A DNA stretch of 64,000 nucleotides from contig NC_132878.1 of the NCBI RefSeq assembly GCF_030463535.1, positions 38,424,761 through 38,488,760 on the forward strand. The letters run 5' to 3'. The translations under genes were made by a program, and so were the position numbers. This document shows, one piece after another, positions 11,141-22,990 of this stretch. Each line of letters starts with the position of its first letter. The first letter of the stretch is position 1. Below the pieces are notes generated by a model. The model made no database searches. It worked only from the letters and a program-made list of their open reading frames with translations, and was not told the origin of the DNA. The DNA is from Salminus brasiliensis. Taxonomy: Eukaryota; Chordata; Actinopteri; Characiformes; Bryconidae.

Positions 11141-13831
11141 CCACAGGCCTGTCAGAAACTTTTAAGACATCTTATGATTATTTGATGGCCTAAAGACCTG
11201 GCAGGCAAGGACTGTAGTCTATGAGAAATGCCGGCACTGTTGTACAGGCATTTAAAGGCCATATTTCCTAACCATCACTCCAATCTCTCAGTGCCCCCAA
11301 AAAGCCCCCCTTACGCCTCCTCCCCGTCTCTCCGAGAGGACGTAAGAAAGGTGTGCTGCCCTGCAGCACTGACCCTAGGCTTTTGAAAGTTTAATTTGTT
11401 TTCCTCCCAACCTGTCTTTTCCAATTACGGCTCTCTGCCACTGCGCCGGCACTGCTAAATTGTTCTTGATTAAAAATTAATTGACTACAATGAAGCTAGC
11501 TTTCTGTGTCAGGAGCTCCCGGCCACACAGAGATGGCGGTCTTGAAAAGAGACAGAGCTTTGTAGTGAAAAATGACTTCGGCTGAGGGGGAGCGAGAAAA
11601 AAAAAAGAAAAAAAAAACGGACTCTCCGTAAAGACACCCCTGACTTACACATTCTAATTCATCTGTCTGGTGTATGGTTAGGGAGTAGCAGTATTTGAGT
11701 GGGTCTGAGGGGTTATTATCGGCCTTGCCGTGATGTAGATGGTTTATTTAGGTGTTGGAGTGGGGGTGTGCATGCTCGCTCTAAATATTTTTAGGATTAG
11801 GTGGTTTACCGCAGAGAAGAGCTGGATAGTGGTATTTTTTTAGTGTTTTAGTTGCTGTGTGGGGAGAATGAAGCATGAACTACATCTGAACTCTGCAGCA
11901 TTCAGAGTTTACTCTCTGAGAGGGCTCTTTCTCATTTTTCTTCCTCTCTCATTATCCCCTCTTCTTTAGTATGATTTGATATGATGAACTGTACCCCTGA
12001 ACTGTGGTAATACACTGCATCAAGTGGCTTTCATGAAACAAAGACAAAGACATCAAAAGACAATATAATGAAACATAACAATGTTTATTAAAGTATTTTA
12101 TTTGTTACTAATAATTGTATTTAGACCCAATTCTAATCCCAGTAGTACTGGCTCCCAGTCCCAAGGGTGGAACTGTTTAATAGATCTGACCTCTATCTTG
12201 AAAGACATTATGATGCTTTAAAATACCAAAAATAAGCAGAGCAAGGGCTCCTTACTCTACAATAATACTGATAATGATGATTAATAATACTAACAATAAT
12301 AACTCTAATAATGTAGTCTGTTACTGGCATCATATTGACTGGATTTATAGTAAAACACTGGCATTATACTGACCACAGTCTGTACTACATATATGCTATA
12401 CTGGTCACTTACAGTGTTATACTGTAAGATATTTGATTGTACTGTCACTTCACAGGCATCAATGTAAAATGTAAAAAGGTGCTGGTATTGGACTTTACAT
12501 ACACATATCTCCAACCACACGTGATGTTTACTCTGGTGTGAACTATCACAGTGGAACCAGGGCGCTTACAGTGCCCAATTTTAAAATGTAATTGGTTAAT
12601 GTTGTGAAATTGTATGGAATGTCCCTACTTTTCCCTACTCTTACTATCGAAGACAATTTGGGGAATTCCAGATGAGTTCATCTCTACAGGAACTTGCTGT
12701 TGCACACTAAACCGTTAAAGCATGGGCATCAGCTTGGAGAATTTGTAGCAAAATACAGTAAAAATAGTCATTTAAAACATGAATGAATGAAATAAAATAA
12801 GTAAATTATTCAGAAACTGACTGGGATTAAAAACCACTAGGCTATATGGATAATCTCGCAATTTGTCTGAGATCCTCATCGAGGACAATAGTCTGATTAA
12901 GAAGGATCCTAGGCCAGTCATCATGCCTGTCCCACCTAAACTGGGCACAGGTGCAGCTCTGTGGCCTAATCACCCTTCAGACAGGATAAAGATACAGTGT
13001 GACCTACTGGAGAAGTGCTGAGCTAAGCAGGGTTGGCCAGAGAGAACAATGCAGCGGATTGGAAGATTGATGGTATTTGTGTTGTTTTCCCCGGACTTGG
13101 TTTTGCGCTGGTTTGGCCCTTGAGGAATATTTCATTTGAGTTTCTGTTTTTTATTAAAAACCTTGCTTAACATGCTCTCCCTCTGGCAAGTTTGCAATAT
13201 TCGCATTCTCTTCCCTTTCCGGGGTCTGGAACCACTGGCCACACTTCCCTCCTTTGCTAAACAAATGGCTGTTTAATTTTATTCCATGCAAGTATGAAAT
13301 TTGTTTGTCAAGGCTGTAATATGTACATGATCTCTTGTCAACGTCCAGGACTTTCCCTTACAGGGAAAAGTACTACTTAAGTGGCCTGTTCTTTGCTGCT
13401 GGACATGCTCTGCACTCTCAGGTTCCATTCTGAGCAGCGACAAAGACTGCTGTATTCCCTGATATTAATGAAAAAATGGTCTCTGCCAATTTACTTCCCA
13501 GGCATCAAGGCTTAATCCTTACCGCCACACTCAAAGAGGGTCAGAAACCATGGCAAAGTGGAGGGCAGCTCGGAAGAGACCCGCTAGCCCTCTCTAATGA
13601 TCACACACTCTGTGAAGTTTCATTTCAAGCTCTCTGCATGTGTGTGTGTGTGTGCTATTGCATGTGCTCATTTGTGAGGACTTACTGTAGGCCAGCAAGC
13701 TTAATTATTTACGCTGCCGAATCACAGTTTGCATTCCAGCAATTAGCAAATCGTTACAGCATTAGCATCCGTTACCCAAAGTAATGAAAACCAAGGGGGA
13801 GTAACGGAGTGAGAAAAAGACCCATCTTCCT

Positions 13832-14716
13832 TTGGGTAAGACGAGACATGGCTATCGAAAGTGGAATGCTGTTCGCGCAGTCTTCAGCTTTATTACCGTC
13901 TGTCTTATTCCCTATTACTTTACAGCTGTCCCTCTGATAACGCCAACGCACCTTGGAACTTTTGTCACAGTCACATCATGCAGCACGGCGCAGCACCCGC
14001 CCAGCTCTTATCTTACAGTATGTTCTAAACCAGAGAGGCCAGTCCAGGGGCGAAGCTCCACAGGGTTGCGAGGGTTCAAGATTGGCGTGTGGCAAATGTG
14101 CGTAAAGAGGCCACGACCAACCCCCCAAATCACCCCCTTATGCTATCAGTGGCCATTTATCACCATTCTCTACACTTTTAGTGTTTGCACACCTGTCTTT
14201 ATGGCGACCCTGGGGGGCACCTCCGAGGCACTCGAGGAAGGCTCAAGCCAGAGTGCTGACGGTGCAGTAAACTCCAGCAGTAAACTTTCAGTGCCGCGCG
14301 CAGTGGGCCGACAGGTTTGCACCTACAACACTATCAGCACTTCTAAAATCCTAATCTCCAGCTACAGACAGTTCTCTGTGTGGCTAGATCTGTATTTTTT
14401 TTATCTAATTTTGTTCAATCTGCACTTCACCTCCTCCCCCCTGCTCTCTCGTCTCTCACCATCTCTCTCGTCCCATGTGCATTACATTGTCTACGGGGGG
14501 CATGAAATCGCTCCAGAGCTCCGAGCCATCTCGTGCACTGCCTTACTCAGACCATCACTCTTTCTCTTACCAACCTGTCTGGTCCTTTCCTGCGCTTCTC
14601 CTAATCACTGGCTGACTTTAACACTTAGGAATATGCTGTCAAAGGTTTCCGGATTCCATTTCTCTGATCAGGACATTACTATCGGCAGTGACAAATTTTG
14701 TCAGCATCTGGCATAG
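13832..14716 (+). other. Long stop-free stretch in foxo3 intron 1, coding status doubtful
   Basis: An 885-bp frame without stop codons lies in the intron, in the same orientation as foxo3. Its first in-frame ATG is only near 14097, so an ATG-initiated product would have about 207 residues. I recognise no domain. The stretch is C/T-rich, which lowers the frequency of stop codons, and codon usage looks unstructured. An unrecognised exon, a pseudogene or chance are all possible; chance or noncoding conservation is favoured. Confidence 0.15.
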
Positions 14717-15091
14717 TGGAACAGAGCACGGATAGTAATCCAGCTGCCAAAGAACACTAGTTCTGCGAGACACTGCATATTCCTCAGGCTATTTTAGTGC
14801 CCTCATTTTTTGCTTTCACCCTTGTATCTCGAATGTGCAAGCTTGCACATACTCACTGTAGCAATGTGAGCAATGTTTTGTGTTAGTTAGCATTAAACAG
14901 GCAAAAGTAGAGGGTATTTCTATACAAGCAACCTACACATCTCTGCTACAAATGAAACAGGAAACTCTAGCAGTAAGCGAAGTGTGCTTAGAGGTTACAG
15001 CTTACCCCATAGGCAGGCTTAATTGTAACAGGTAACCTAAAGGTATGGTAAGCTAAGGTAAATTCAAGCAAAGTTAATTCAATAGTTGTAT

Positions 15092-15149
15092 GCATTTTTG
15101 AGCCAGACAAGCTTAAATAAGCATTTTTGAGCCAGACAAGCTTAAATAA
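15092..15149. repeat. 29-bp tandem duplication
   Basis: Two identical adjacent copies of a 29-bp unit beginning GCATTTTTGAGCCAGACAAG, with a third partial copy (CATTTTTGAGCCA) at about 15168-15180. The unit is unrelated to the 29-bp minisatellite at 5.7 kb. Confidence 0.9.
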
Positions 15150-16617
15150 GCATATCTGCATCAAAAACATTTTTGAGCCACAATGTAGAAAGTATATTTT
15201 TGTTATTTGACATCTAAAGCCATTTTCTTCTATTCATAAGTTCAGAACTAACTGAATTTAGTTAATTCTGGGAAGCTTGATTGCAACACTGTGTTACAAC
15301 TAACCCCCCTGTGAGGAGGCCGTACTTCAGCCTGGTGGTTATATCTTGAATGAAAATATTGTTAAAGACACTTATTATGAGAAATATGATGTTGCTATGA
15401 GAATATGTCCAAAAGCATACTCTACTTTGACTTGTTTAAGTACATATAAAATCTGTGCTACATTTGTACCCGCTCTTTCCAACAATACACTAAAAAAAAA
15501 AAAAAAAAATCAAAGTCAGTCTGTACATTAAATGCGCCTGGCAAAGCAATGGTGTGGGTTTATGACCATTAGAACCATTAAACCACTGGTGATTGGTCAC
15601 TGGGGCCCACTGTGACTGTGCATACTGGGTGTTTGTGGTGAGTATCTGTAGGGAGGCCCTGGTTTAGGCTGTGATGTTACAGTCTCTTCCTCCACCTTTT
15701 CTTTCTTTCTGTGAGGCCCAGTGAGGGGTCACAATGGGTGACATAAAGAGGCCCCTTGCTTTCTTTCTTTTCTTCTTCATTTGCTTCATCCTGTCCCCTC
15801 TCTTTTTTCAGAGATCACATGCTGTATATGTATGGCCTCAGGGAACAAACAGTCTAAACCAATAGAGCCCATTATAGCACAGTACAGCATGGGTTACTAA
15901 TGCATTGTACAGCACTTTTTTTTCTCACCACTTTCCTCTGCTTAGTTGTAGCCAATACAGCCAACAGCACTACTCATTCGAGTAGGCAAACACAAGCATA
16001 TTTAAGTGCGTGTGAAGCCTTCCATCTCATCTATTCAAGCAGTGTCCAGGCAACACTGGACTGAGCTAAGAGCTGGTCATTTGACCATTCAGATTCCTAA
16101 ACAGTGGCAAGAATGAAAGCGAGCGTGCTATGCCTCCCTCTGAATCAAAGTGATATAACTGAAGTGTGCCTTAGAATAATGAGCATGTGTTCAGGGTGAA
16201 AATATCAAAGAACTGTCTCTCATGGCCTTAGGTGATGTGTTGACCCACTAGTGTACATTCTTAGACCAGCACACTAAATAGTACAAGAAGTGATAATTTA
16301 TTGAATATTTGCAGATATTTGCACCCTTAGATCAGCAGCATGTCTGAATGCATTTTCATGCAAGCACCTGAATGATTCCTAATTCATCTTACGAATGCCT
16401 GCCTGACACACACATATATGAAAAAAAAACAATGGAAATGCTCCAAAATATCTTGTAGTAAAACCTAAAAAAAAAAAAACAGTGAACAGTTCTTCTACAG
16501 TAAAGGTGTCTTTTGCAGATAGGAGGTTTTTGCGCGACAGTGACGATATATATAAAGACACCATGCAATAATTTTGTAGCCAGCTAGGAGTCTTTTCTAT
16601 TCCTGTTTTGAGGGTTT

Positions 16618-16766
16618 TCACCCACTATTCTTTGCAGAGTGCTTCTAAGTTTGACACTGTTGTAGAGGCCCTGCCTCCTTTTAGTTTCAGTTTCTGATTG
16701 GCTGTGAGATTTCCAGAATTTCCTGATATTTAGTGGAATCCACTCCATTCTATCTACCCATGCAAT
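16618..16766 (-). mobile_element. Tc1/mariner relic, short fragment
   Basis: Reverse-strand remnant sharing CCCACT(A/G)TTCTTTGCAGA with the copy at 62633-63540, and a GGAATCCACTCCATTCTATC block like the antisense of the Tc1 catalytic region. Heavily decayed, no coding potential. Confidence 0.45.
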
Positions 16767-17073
16767 GAGAGCTGCACAATATTGGAAAAAACTGAAATGC
16801 AATATTTTGTTGTTCTGCGATATATATTGCAATATTCACAGGAATTTTAATGATTCAGCATGTCATGATAGTAGTATTGCACTCTGTGTATCCGATATGG
16901 GAGAAAAATAAGCGATATTGGGCAGATATTAATCTGCTTATGCTTGATATGTCACAGAATTTCCCTTTTGTATCAAACAGCAATTTGACATTGCACATGA
17001 CGCTGCACGTCCTGCGATGTTCCCATTACAATAATAAAGCTATGAATGACGACGTGTTGTGCAGTCCTACATG
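16767..17073. mobile_element. MITE with GCTGCACAA ends
   Basis: The left end reads AGAGCTGCACAATATTGG and the right end, on the reverse strand, AGGACTGCACAAC, giving short inverted termini about 307 bp apart. The inside is rich in GCGATAT-like words, as in a widespread fish MITE type. Confidence 0.6.
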
Positions 17074-17398
17074 CAATGTTTCCTGTGCCACTGACTGCCA
17101 GGCAGCCCCAAAATATAGATCCAATCTAATGCCTAACCATGACTAGCAAGCAAAGCTGCAGAGTAGAAAGGTGCACCACTCCTGTGTCAGCTGAACTTTT
17201 TTGCAGGTCTTTTTGCAACTGTCAGATTTTCTTTTTTCTGTTTATATTATCCTACATAGAAATGTGCTGCAAAAGCACAGTATATAGAAACCATCACCAG
17301 GGGATTGAATCCAGTGGGATTGGATTATTATCAATGACCTCACTGCTTGTCTGAGAGGGCTTTTAGTCTGATTAATGCATGGTATGTTTGTGTGTCTG

Positions 17399-17571
17399 TG
17401 TGTGCATGCATGTGTGTGTGTGTGTGTGTGTGTGTCTGTGTTTGTTTACACGGAATACACAGGACTCATGTTCAATGACATGCACTGTACCGTATGTACA
17501 GTATTTCTGTGTCCTTGCACTCACACAACCCCCCATATAGCAAACATCCAAGCTGTCCTTGCTTTTCACAT

Positions 17572-17612
<41 letters not shown>
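17399..17612. repeat. (GT)n at 17399-17440 and (CA)n at 17573-17612
   Basis: Two inverted dinucleotide tracts about 130 bp apart that could pair into a hairpin. The second is followed by a (CT)n stretch to about 17635. Confidence 0.9.
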
Positions 17613-17614
<2 letters not shown>

Positions 17615-18291
17615 CTTTCTCTCTCTCCCTTTCAGCACGGCTCTGTAAATATGGGTTAGTGTGCCTTTTCCCGTCTCCTTCCCTTTGTTTGTTTAACTTT
17701 TCCTTTTCTTCCACCCAGCGTTTCTTTCCCTCCTTTTACCCCCCTCTTCCTGCAGCTGTGCAGAGGGATCCAAGGTTTTTCCACGAGAATACAAAAGCAC
17801 TGCAGCCGCAAAAGCACAAAAAACCCTTCGCCGCCTCGGCTCACGCCTGTGCGGTTTTTCTGCCTCTACACAGCGATGCTTTGTGAGCCTCAGTTATAGA
17901 CAGACGCGGTATTGAGTGTGCTGAATAGTAGCTCTAATGTATCTTTATTAGCAGAGATTGTCTGCACACCAACTGTACGTCTTGCGTGAGGGTGCACTAA
18001 GCTCCGCGTGCTGCTCTGTGCAGCAGATTTCCGCCAGCGCTAATGTAATGCCGCTGCTGTATGGGGATTAGCGATGTAAACTTAGGCTTAGTCAGGTGCT
18101 TGGTCATATGAGCTGGGGGGGGGAGTTTATGTGTAATGTGAGTGAGTGTGTGTGTGTTTTGATTGCACTGGGTGGAACTGTGAGTGCAGCATACATTAAT
18201 CAACCTACCATTACACCTAGCTGCCATTCACTTGAATTCATCTGATTGGACTGTGTGTGTTGCGTCATTTCCACATGATGTCCCAGTCATA

Positions 18292-18892
18292 GGTATTATC
18301 TGGGCGGTGGGTCATTCTTAGCACTGCAGAGATACTGACATCTGTGTATATATATTTGTATATTTGTATTTTGTATTTTTTTTGCTTATATTTCTATATT
18401 TTCATATTTTTTATATTCTATTTTTATTTATTTTTATTTTTTTCTTTTGCACTTTTGCACTTCATTAAGTTAAGGTTTAGTTAAGTTTAAATGTAGATTT
18501 TTATTGTATAGCTTGATGTGGGCAGACTGTCATAAAAGCATTTCACTGCAAGTTATACTGTGTATGACTATGTATGTGACAAATAAAATTTGATTTGATT
18601 TGATTTGATTTGACATGGCGGTGGTGTGTTAGTGTGTGTTGCAGTGGTACGAATGGATCAGGCACAGCAGTGCTGCTGGAGTTTTTAAACACCTTAGCGA
18701 TAATGAGCATTAATGAAGGACTAGAGCATGACCAACAGAGAGTAAGTGAGTGGACACTGTGTTTAAAAACTCCAGCAGCACTGCTGTTGCCTGATCCACT
18801 TGTACCAGCACAACACACGCTATCACAATAGCCACCACTATGTCCGTGTCACTGCAGTGCTGAGAATGACCCACCACACAAATACTACCTGC
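18292..18892. mobile_element. Foldback element with a LINE inserted in its left arm
   Basis: The left arm (18292-18341 plus 18617-18694) and right arm (18757-18892) are inverted copies about 130 bp long. GGTGGGTCATTCTTAGCACT at the left pairs with AGTGCTGAGAATGACCCACC at the right with one mismatch. The inner part, TGGATCAGGCACAGCAGTGC onward, repeats inverted over about 39 bp with one extra base. A loop of about 60 bp separates the arms. No coding capacity. Confidence 0.85.
18342..18610 (+). mobile_element. LINE 3' end with (TTTGA)n tail
   Basis: Inserted in the left arm of the foldback element, flanked by the 6-bp direct repeat TGACAT (18336-18341 and 18611-18616), a target-site duplication. 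It consists of AT-rich 3' UTR, then CATTTCACTGCAAGTTATAC, an AATAAA and a tail of TTTGA units. The short repeat tail points to an L2/CR1-type non-LTR element; the family is inferred. Confidence 0.75.
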
Positions 18893-19861
18893 TCTGTGGT
18901 GGTCCTGTGAAACAGATGGACTACAGTCTGGAATTACAGAACTACAAAAGGCTCCTATGAACACAATGTACACCGAATCAAGTGCATTCCATGTGCAAGA
19001 TGGAATAAAAGGGGCTGATTGAATACAGTAGATAACAAGAGGAAATGCTACTGAGGAAAGCACCTTATCAGGCTGTTTTTTATCAAACACCTGTCTACAA
19101 AAAACACTCTTTCAAGCTATGATATGACCTTTCAATAATCCTTATTCAGCGGGTGTGTACAGTAAGTTGTGTATTTGTATATTCTGGATATAAACATGTC
19201 GGAATTGGCATTTAGCCAATGTAATATGTGTTCCCTTCCTAACACTGAATACAGTATAACCTTAGCAGTGGAGTTTGGATAGCTGGGTCTGCTTTGACTA
19301 TTTAAGGGCCCTAATCACAATAAATGGACACACACCATTTCCCCATGCACCATGATCCTGGCTAAAACAGGATGTTAATACAAGTACCATTGAAGTAACT
19401 TGAAGGATGAGCTTGTTAGAAGGATCATAAGACTGGAACTTTGTGACTGGCAGTCGGTGTTATGGTGTCTTATTTCTTAAATTGAAAGAAAATTCACTTC
19501 TCTCCTACCCTACTGCCATATATTGCCTAGCTGCTAGCGAGCATTATATCACTGAGTCTTAACAGTGACCACAGAGTATTTCAGCAGGACAAAGACATGA
19601 TCTGTATACCATGGATCCACATGGCTACCAGACAAAATAAAGCAGAGCAGACAGGAAAGGAAGTTCTGATACAGCTGTAGGTGCATGCTGGGTATGCAGC
19701 TTGTGACCGGACTAATGTGAAGCCGTTGCACTCTGCAGCCATGGCCAAATCAAAAACAAGCACAAAAATTCAGATACCGATGAATTACTGCCAATTATTG
19801 TAGTATCTATAGAGTGACATAGGGATGCACTGTATATACTAGCATATTTGCACCATTCGTG

Positions 19862-20079
19862 CAGTACACGTAAGACAGAATTAAGGGGCTTGAAAAGGTT
19901 TCATAAAGAAAACATGTTTGTAATAGAGAGGTGTGAGTATGAAGAACCATCATTTGATGTAAAGGGTCTTTGCACTCACAAACATTACTCCATTACAAAC
20001 ATGGAAAACTCTATAGTTTTCACGGTTCTTCTACGACATTGCTCACAGAACCTGTTGAATCACCTTTATTTTTAAGGGT
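19862..20079. mobile_element. Degenerate MITE, relative of the 33706 copy
   Basis: Shares TTTGCACTCACAAACATTAC/ATTACAAACATG-like core text and the terminal CACCTTTATTTTTAAGGGTG with the better preserved copy at 33706-33853. The left terminus is decayed and uncertain. Confidence 0.5.
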
Positions 20080-20945
20080 GTAGTCCAGCATCACCTAAAC
20101 ATCTTCTTCCGGAATAAAATAAACCCAACTGATGAGGGGAGAGAGCACCATCTACCCACCCTAAGAGAGTATGGCCAATTGTGCTATCTCTGGCTCCGGC
20201 TGCTGATGACAAAGCTGCGTTCAATCTCGCGATCCTTAGGCCGCAGTGTTAGCATCTCAGTTTCACTGTAGGCTATGAGGTAGAGGTGTTTTTCCCTTCT
20301 TAATTAAAGGTAGATTTAGTCCAGATCTGCCACCTTTTTGTATAGTTTGTAAGTTTATACATTAGCACATCAGTATCTGTCTGAAAAATATCAGACAGCA
20401 TTGGCCCACAAATATCGTCTATCAAGATATTGAGTCAATTCTAGTGAGGACCACAGAGCAAGAAACTAGCAAAACCAAAAGTCGACTCCGACACGGGACT
20501 GAAACCAGTCCCTCTGCTCAGTTCACATTGCTGAACGATGCTTCTCCTATAATTAGAAAGTCCAGCCAAAAGGGAGGGGGAGGTGATGAGTGGAGGAGAG
20601 TGAAATTGTGTGGGTGTGATTGGCAGGGAAAGGGCCCGGCCCCAGGCCTCTGTGTTAATCTTTGGGAGAGAGCGGTCTAGTCATTAGCGCTTTGCATTAG
20701 CGTCTCCCTGTCCTGGCTCACAATCAGCTCCATTTAGTTCTGTCATCTGAGCTCTGTGGAACTCTCACTCTTCTCTCTCGCTCCCTCCTTTTTCCCCTGT
20801 CTTTCTCTCTGTTACTAAGCCACCCTTCCAACCGCATGTCCTTTTCTCTCCTTTCAAAGCCTCTCTTTCTCTCCGTCTCTTTCTGCCTGATAACTGCTAA
20901 ACTGTACGGAGACTACGAGAGCGTGCGCTGAGAGGAGCCCACCCT

Positions 20946-20982
20946 ATTGGCCAGACGGCACTCCTCCCTCACATCTGATTGG
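20946..20982 (+). promoter_or_regulatory. Pair of CCAAT boxes in intron 1
   Basis: Two inverted CCAAT boxes, CTATTGGCC and TGATTGGCC, lie 32 bp apart, with a further CAATCAGCG at 21005. NF-Y sites often occur with about three helical turns between them. No clear TATA box follows. This could mark an intronic promoter giving an N-terminally truncated foxo3 transcript; that is inference. Confidence 0.3.
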
Positions 20983-21068
20983 CCTGAGCGTTCAGTGGGC
21001 CACTCAATCAGCGCCCTGGAAGTGTATGTAGGTCAGTGTGTAGTGGGGTTGCTCAGAGTGTGCCTGTG

Positions 21069-21069
21069 C

Positions 21070-21119
<50 letters not shown>
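21069..21119. repeat. (GT)n microsatellite
   Basis: About 25 GT units, just downstream of the CCAAT pair. Confidence 0.95.
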
Positions 21120-21121
<2 letters not shown>

Positions 21122-21712
21122 TGTGACCATGTACCCTGGCAGCGCTCCAGCTCACTCCTTCAGAGTGAGAGAAGAGCACTGAGGAGAGGGGGAGGGAGTG
21201 AAAGAGAGAGAAGCACAGAGGGGAGAGTTGACTGAGAGGCCTCCTACACTCCGCCTGTAACTCACAGAGCAATAAAAAAAACACCCACCAGCCTATAATT
21301 CCTCAACACTGACTTACAGTATAATTGGTGCAGCTTTTGCAATGCAGGAAATCTCACAGTAATTTCACTCTCGTGGTCAGTTAAGTCTTATTGCCATGTC
21401 AGCACAGTGCAATATGCGTCCAGTTGTGCAGAAGAGAATATGACTCTGAACAACTGAAGACTGAAGCCGCTGTTTTCCTGTTTTTGCAACAGTTGTCTGA
21501 GGCTGAAGAGAAGCTCGGTAATTACAGCCTCATTCTCGTGTCAGTGATGCAAACTGTATCTTGCTGCGAAGAGCAGGAGTGTATGCTTGGAGAATGGCAA
21601 GTGGTTACCATGATGACAGGTCAAACCGTCCAACTGCTGTGCTGGTATATCTCACAATAAGTGTCCTTATAGCCTTTGTCCTTATTGTCGCTGTTGGAGC
21701 AAAACCTTTAAA

Positions 21713-21927
21713 CTAGAGCTGGGCAATATGACGATATTTTATCGTATCGTTATTAATTTTGCTACCATATATCAATATGCTTGTCTAAGCATATGGAGGA
21801 CACTGTTAGTGCTTAATAAACACTGATCAGCTGCAAGTTTCATTACTAACAGTATAATTAGACTGGTTTAATTAGATGAAGAGCAGCAGATGTTGAATAA
21901 AAATCACTGTGTATCGCCCAGCCTTAC
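21713..21927. mobile_element. MITE with GCTGGGC ends
   Basis: Left end AGAGCTGGGCAATATGACGA, right end TATCGCCCAGCCT, which is its near-perfect inverted counterpart. The 215-bp body begins with GATATTTTATCGTATCG. A single left-type end of the same kind (AGGGCTGGGCGATATATTAT) occurs alone near 46712. Confidence 0.65.
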
Positions 21928-21959
21928 TTCAAACCTCCAAAACTCCAACTTTACAGGAG

Positions 21960-22050
21960 AAGTAAAGAAAACTCTTTTAACTTCCAATGAAAGTCAATGT
22001 AAAAAGATCTGATTCCAAGTCATTTTGGAGCATTACTACTGGTCTAATAC
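21960..22050 (+). repeat. Dispersed repeat, inverted copy at 34225-34300
   Basis: Contains TTTTGGAGCATTACTACTGGTCTA. The reverse complement of 34225-34300 reads TTTTGGAGTACTTCTACTGG at the matching place, with further diverged similarity upstream. Family unknown. Confidence 0.5.
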
Positions 22051-22194
22051 GTCAAAATCTAAAGAACAGAAGTTTTTGCCTGACAGCGACAATAGTAGGG
22101 TTAGAAAGCTAGTACTGTGACATGTTTTTGCTACAATACCACGATTATGATATGCCTCGTAGTCTACAGTGGCCTCAAAATGTATTTGGACACT

Positions 22195-22435
22195 GAGCTC
22201 TGAGCAGTCGGCAGACACTGACACTGCGGCCCAAGGATCGCCATCAGTAGCCAGAGCCCGAGAGAGCACAATAAGGCCATGCTCTCTAAATGAGTGGGTA
22301 GCTTTCACTCCCTCCCGACATCACTCCCATTGTATTGCTGGCTGGCACAGGTCTCTGTTGGCTGATGTATTAGAGCTGGGTTTCCAGTGCTTTCCTCCAA
22401 GCGCGTTGGCTGCCTTGCCTATTGGCGGAAGCTAA
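22195..22435 (+). mobile_element. tRNA-derived SINE, degenerate
   Basis: Shares the body of the copy at 33862: CCCGAGAGAGCACAATAAGG, the TGGGTAG...CACTCCCTCCCGACATCACTC segment, and GTGCTTTCCTCCAAGCGCG. Its tRNA-like head is largely lost. A Tc1-type end (ACAGTGGCCTCAAAATGTAT) immediately precedes it. Confidence 0.7.
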
Positions 22436-22954
22436 AATTATGGACAGGGTAAACATTTAAAAAAATTTAAAAAGTATTTGTACACATCATTTACCCATTA
22501 AAGCACATATTTCGGAATACCTTGATTAATAAAAAAAAACACAGACACAGTACATTTCATAGCCCTAATTTGAGTTATGAGACGAGGGTGGGCTGAATAA
22601 AGAATAGGAGTTTGGAGAACAGCTCCAGCTCCTCAGAGAGTCTGTGCCCTAAAAATGCCCTGTCTGTTTTGGCACTCCCTGGTTTGCACATAGCTTTAAT
22701 TGAAAGTGTAGAGAGCTGCAGTTGCTCCATCCACAGGGAATTACCGAACATACTCGACTGAATAACCTTGAACCCCTCCCAACGCACATATGCATGCACA
22801 CATGCGCTCACACACATAGCTTGGCACTGAAGTAAACGTCAGTTGTCACCTCTCTGGTATCACCAGACAGTGGTTGTCTAGACCGAAAGCCAGTCGGCCA
22901 GACTAAACACTCATGAGCTTCACCGTCCCTGCACTTTACAGAGAACAAACTCTA

Positions 22955-22960
<6 letters not shown>

Positions 22961-22989
<29 letters not shown>

Positions 22990-22990
22990 T
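22961..22990. repeat. (CA)n microsatellite
   Basis: Short dinucleotide tract in foxo3 intron 1. Confidence 0.9.

Noticed and set aside
17375..17886. Several overlapping frames around CA/GT repeats
   Set aside because: Translations are His/Thr or Cys/Val repeats produced by dinucleotide tracts. The same applies to frames at 4760, 10798, 21033, 32601 and 38536.
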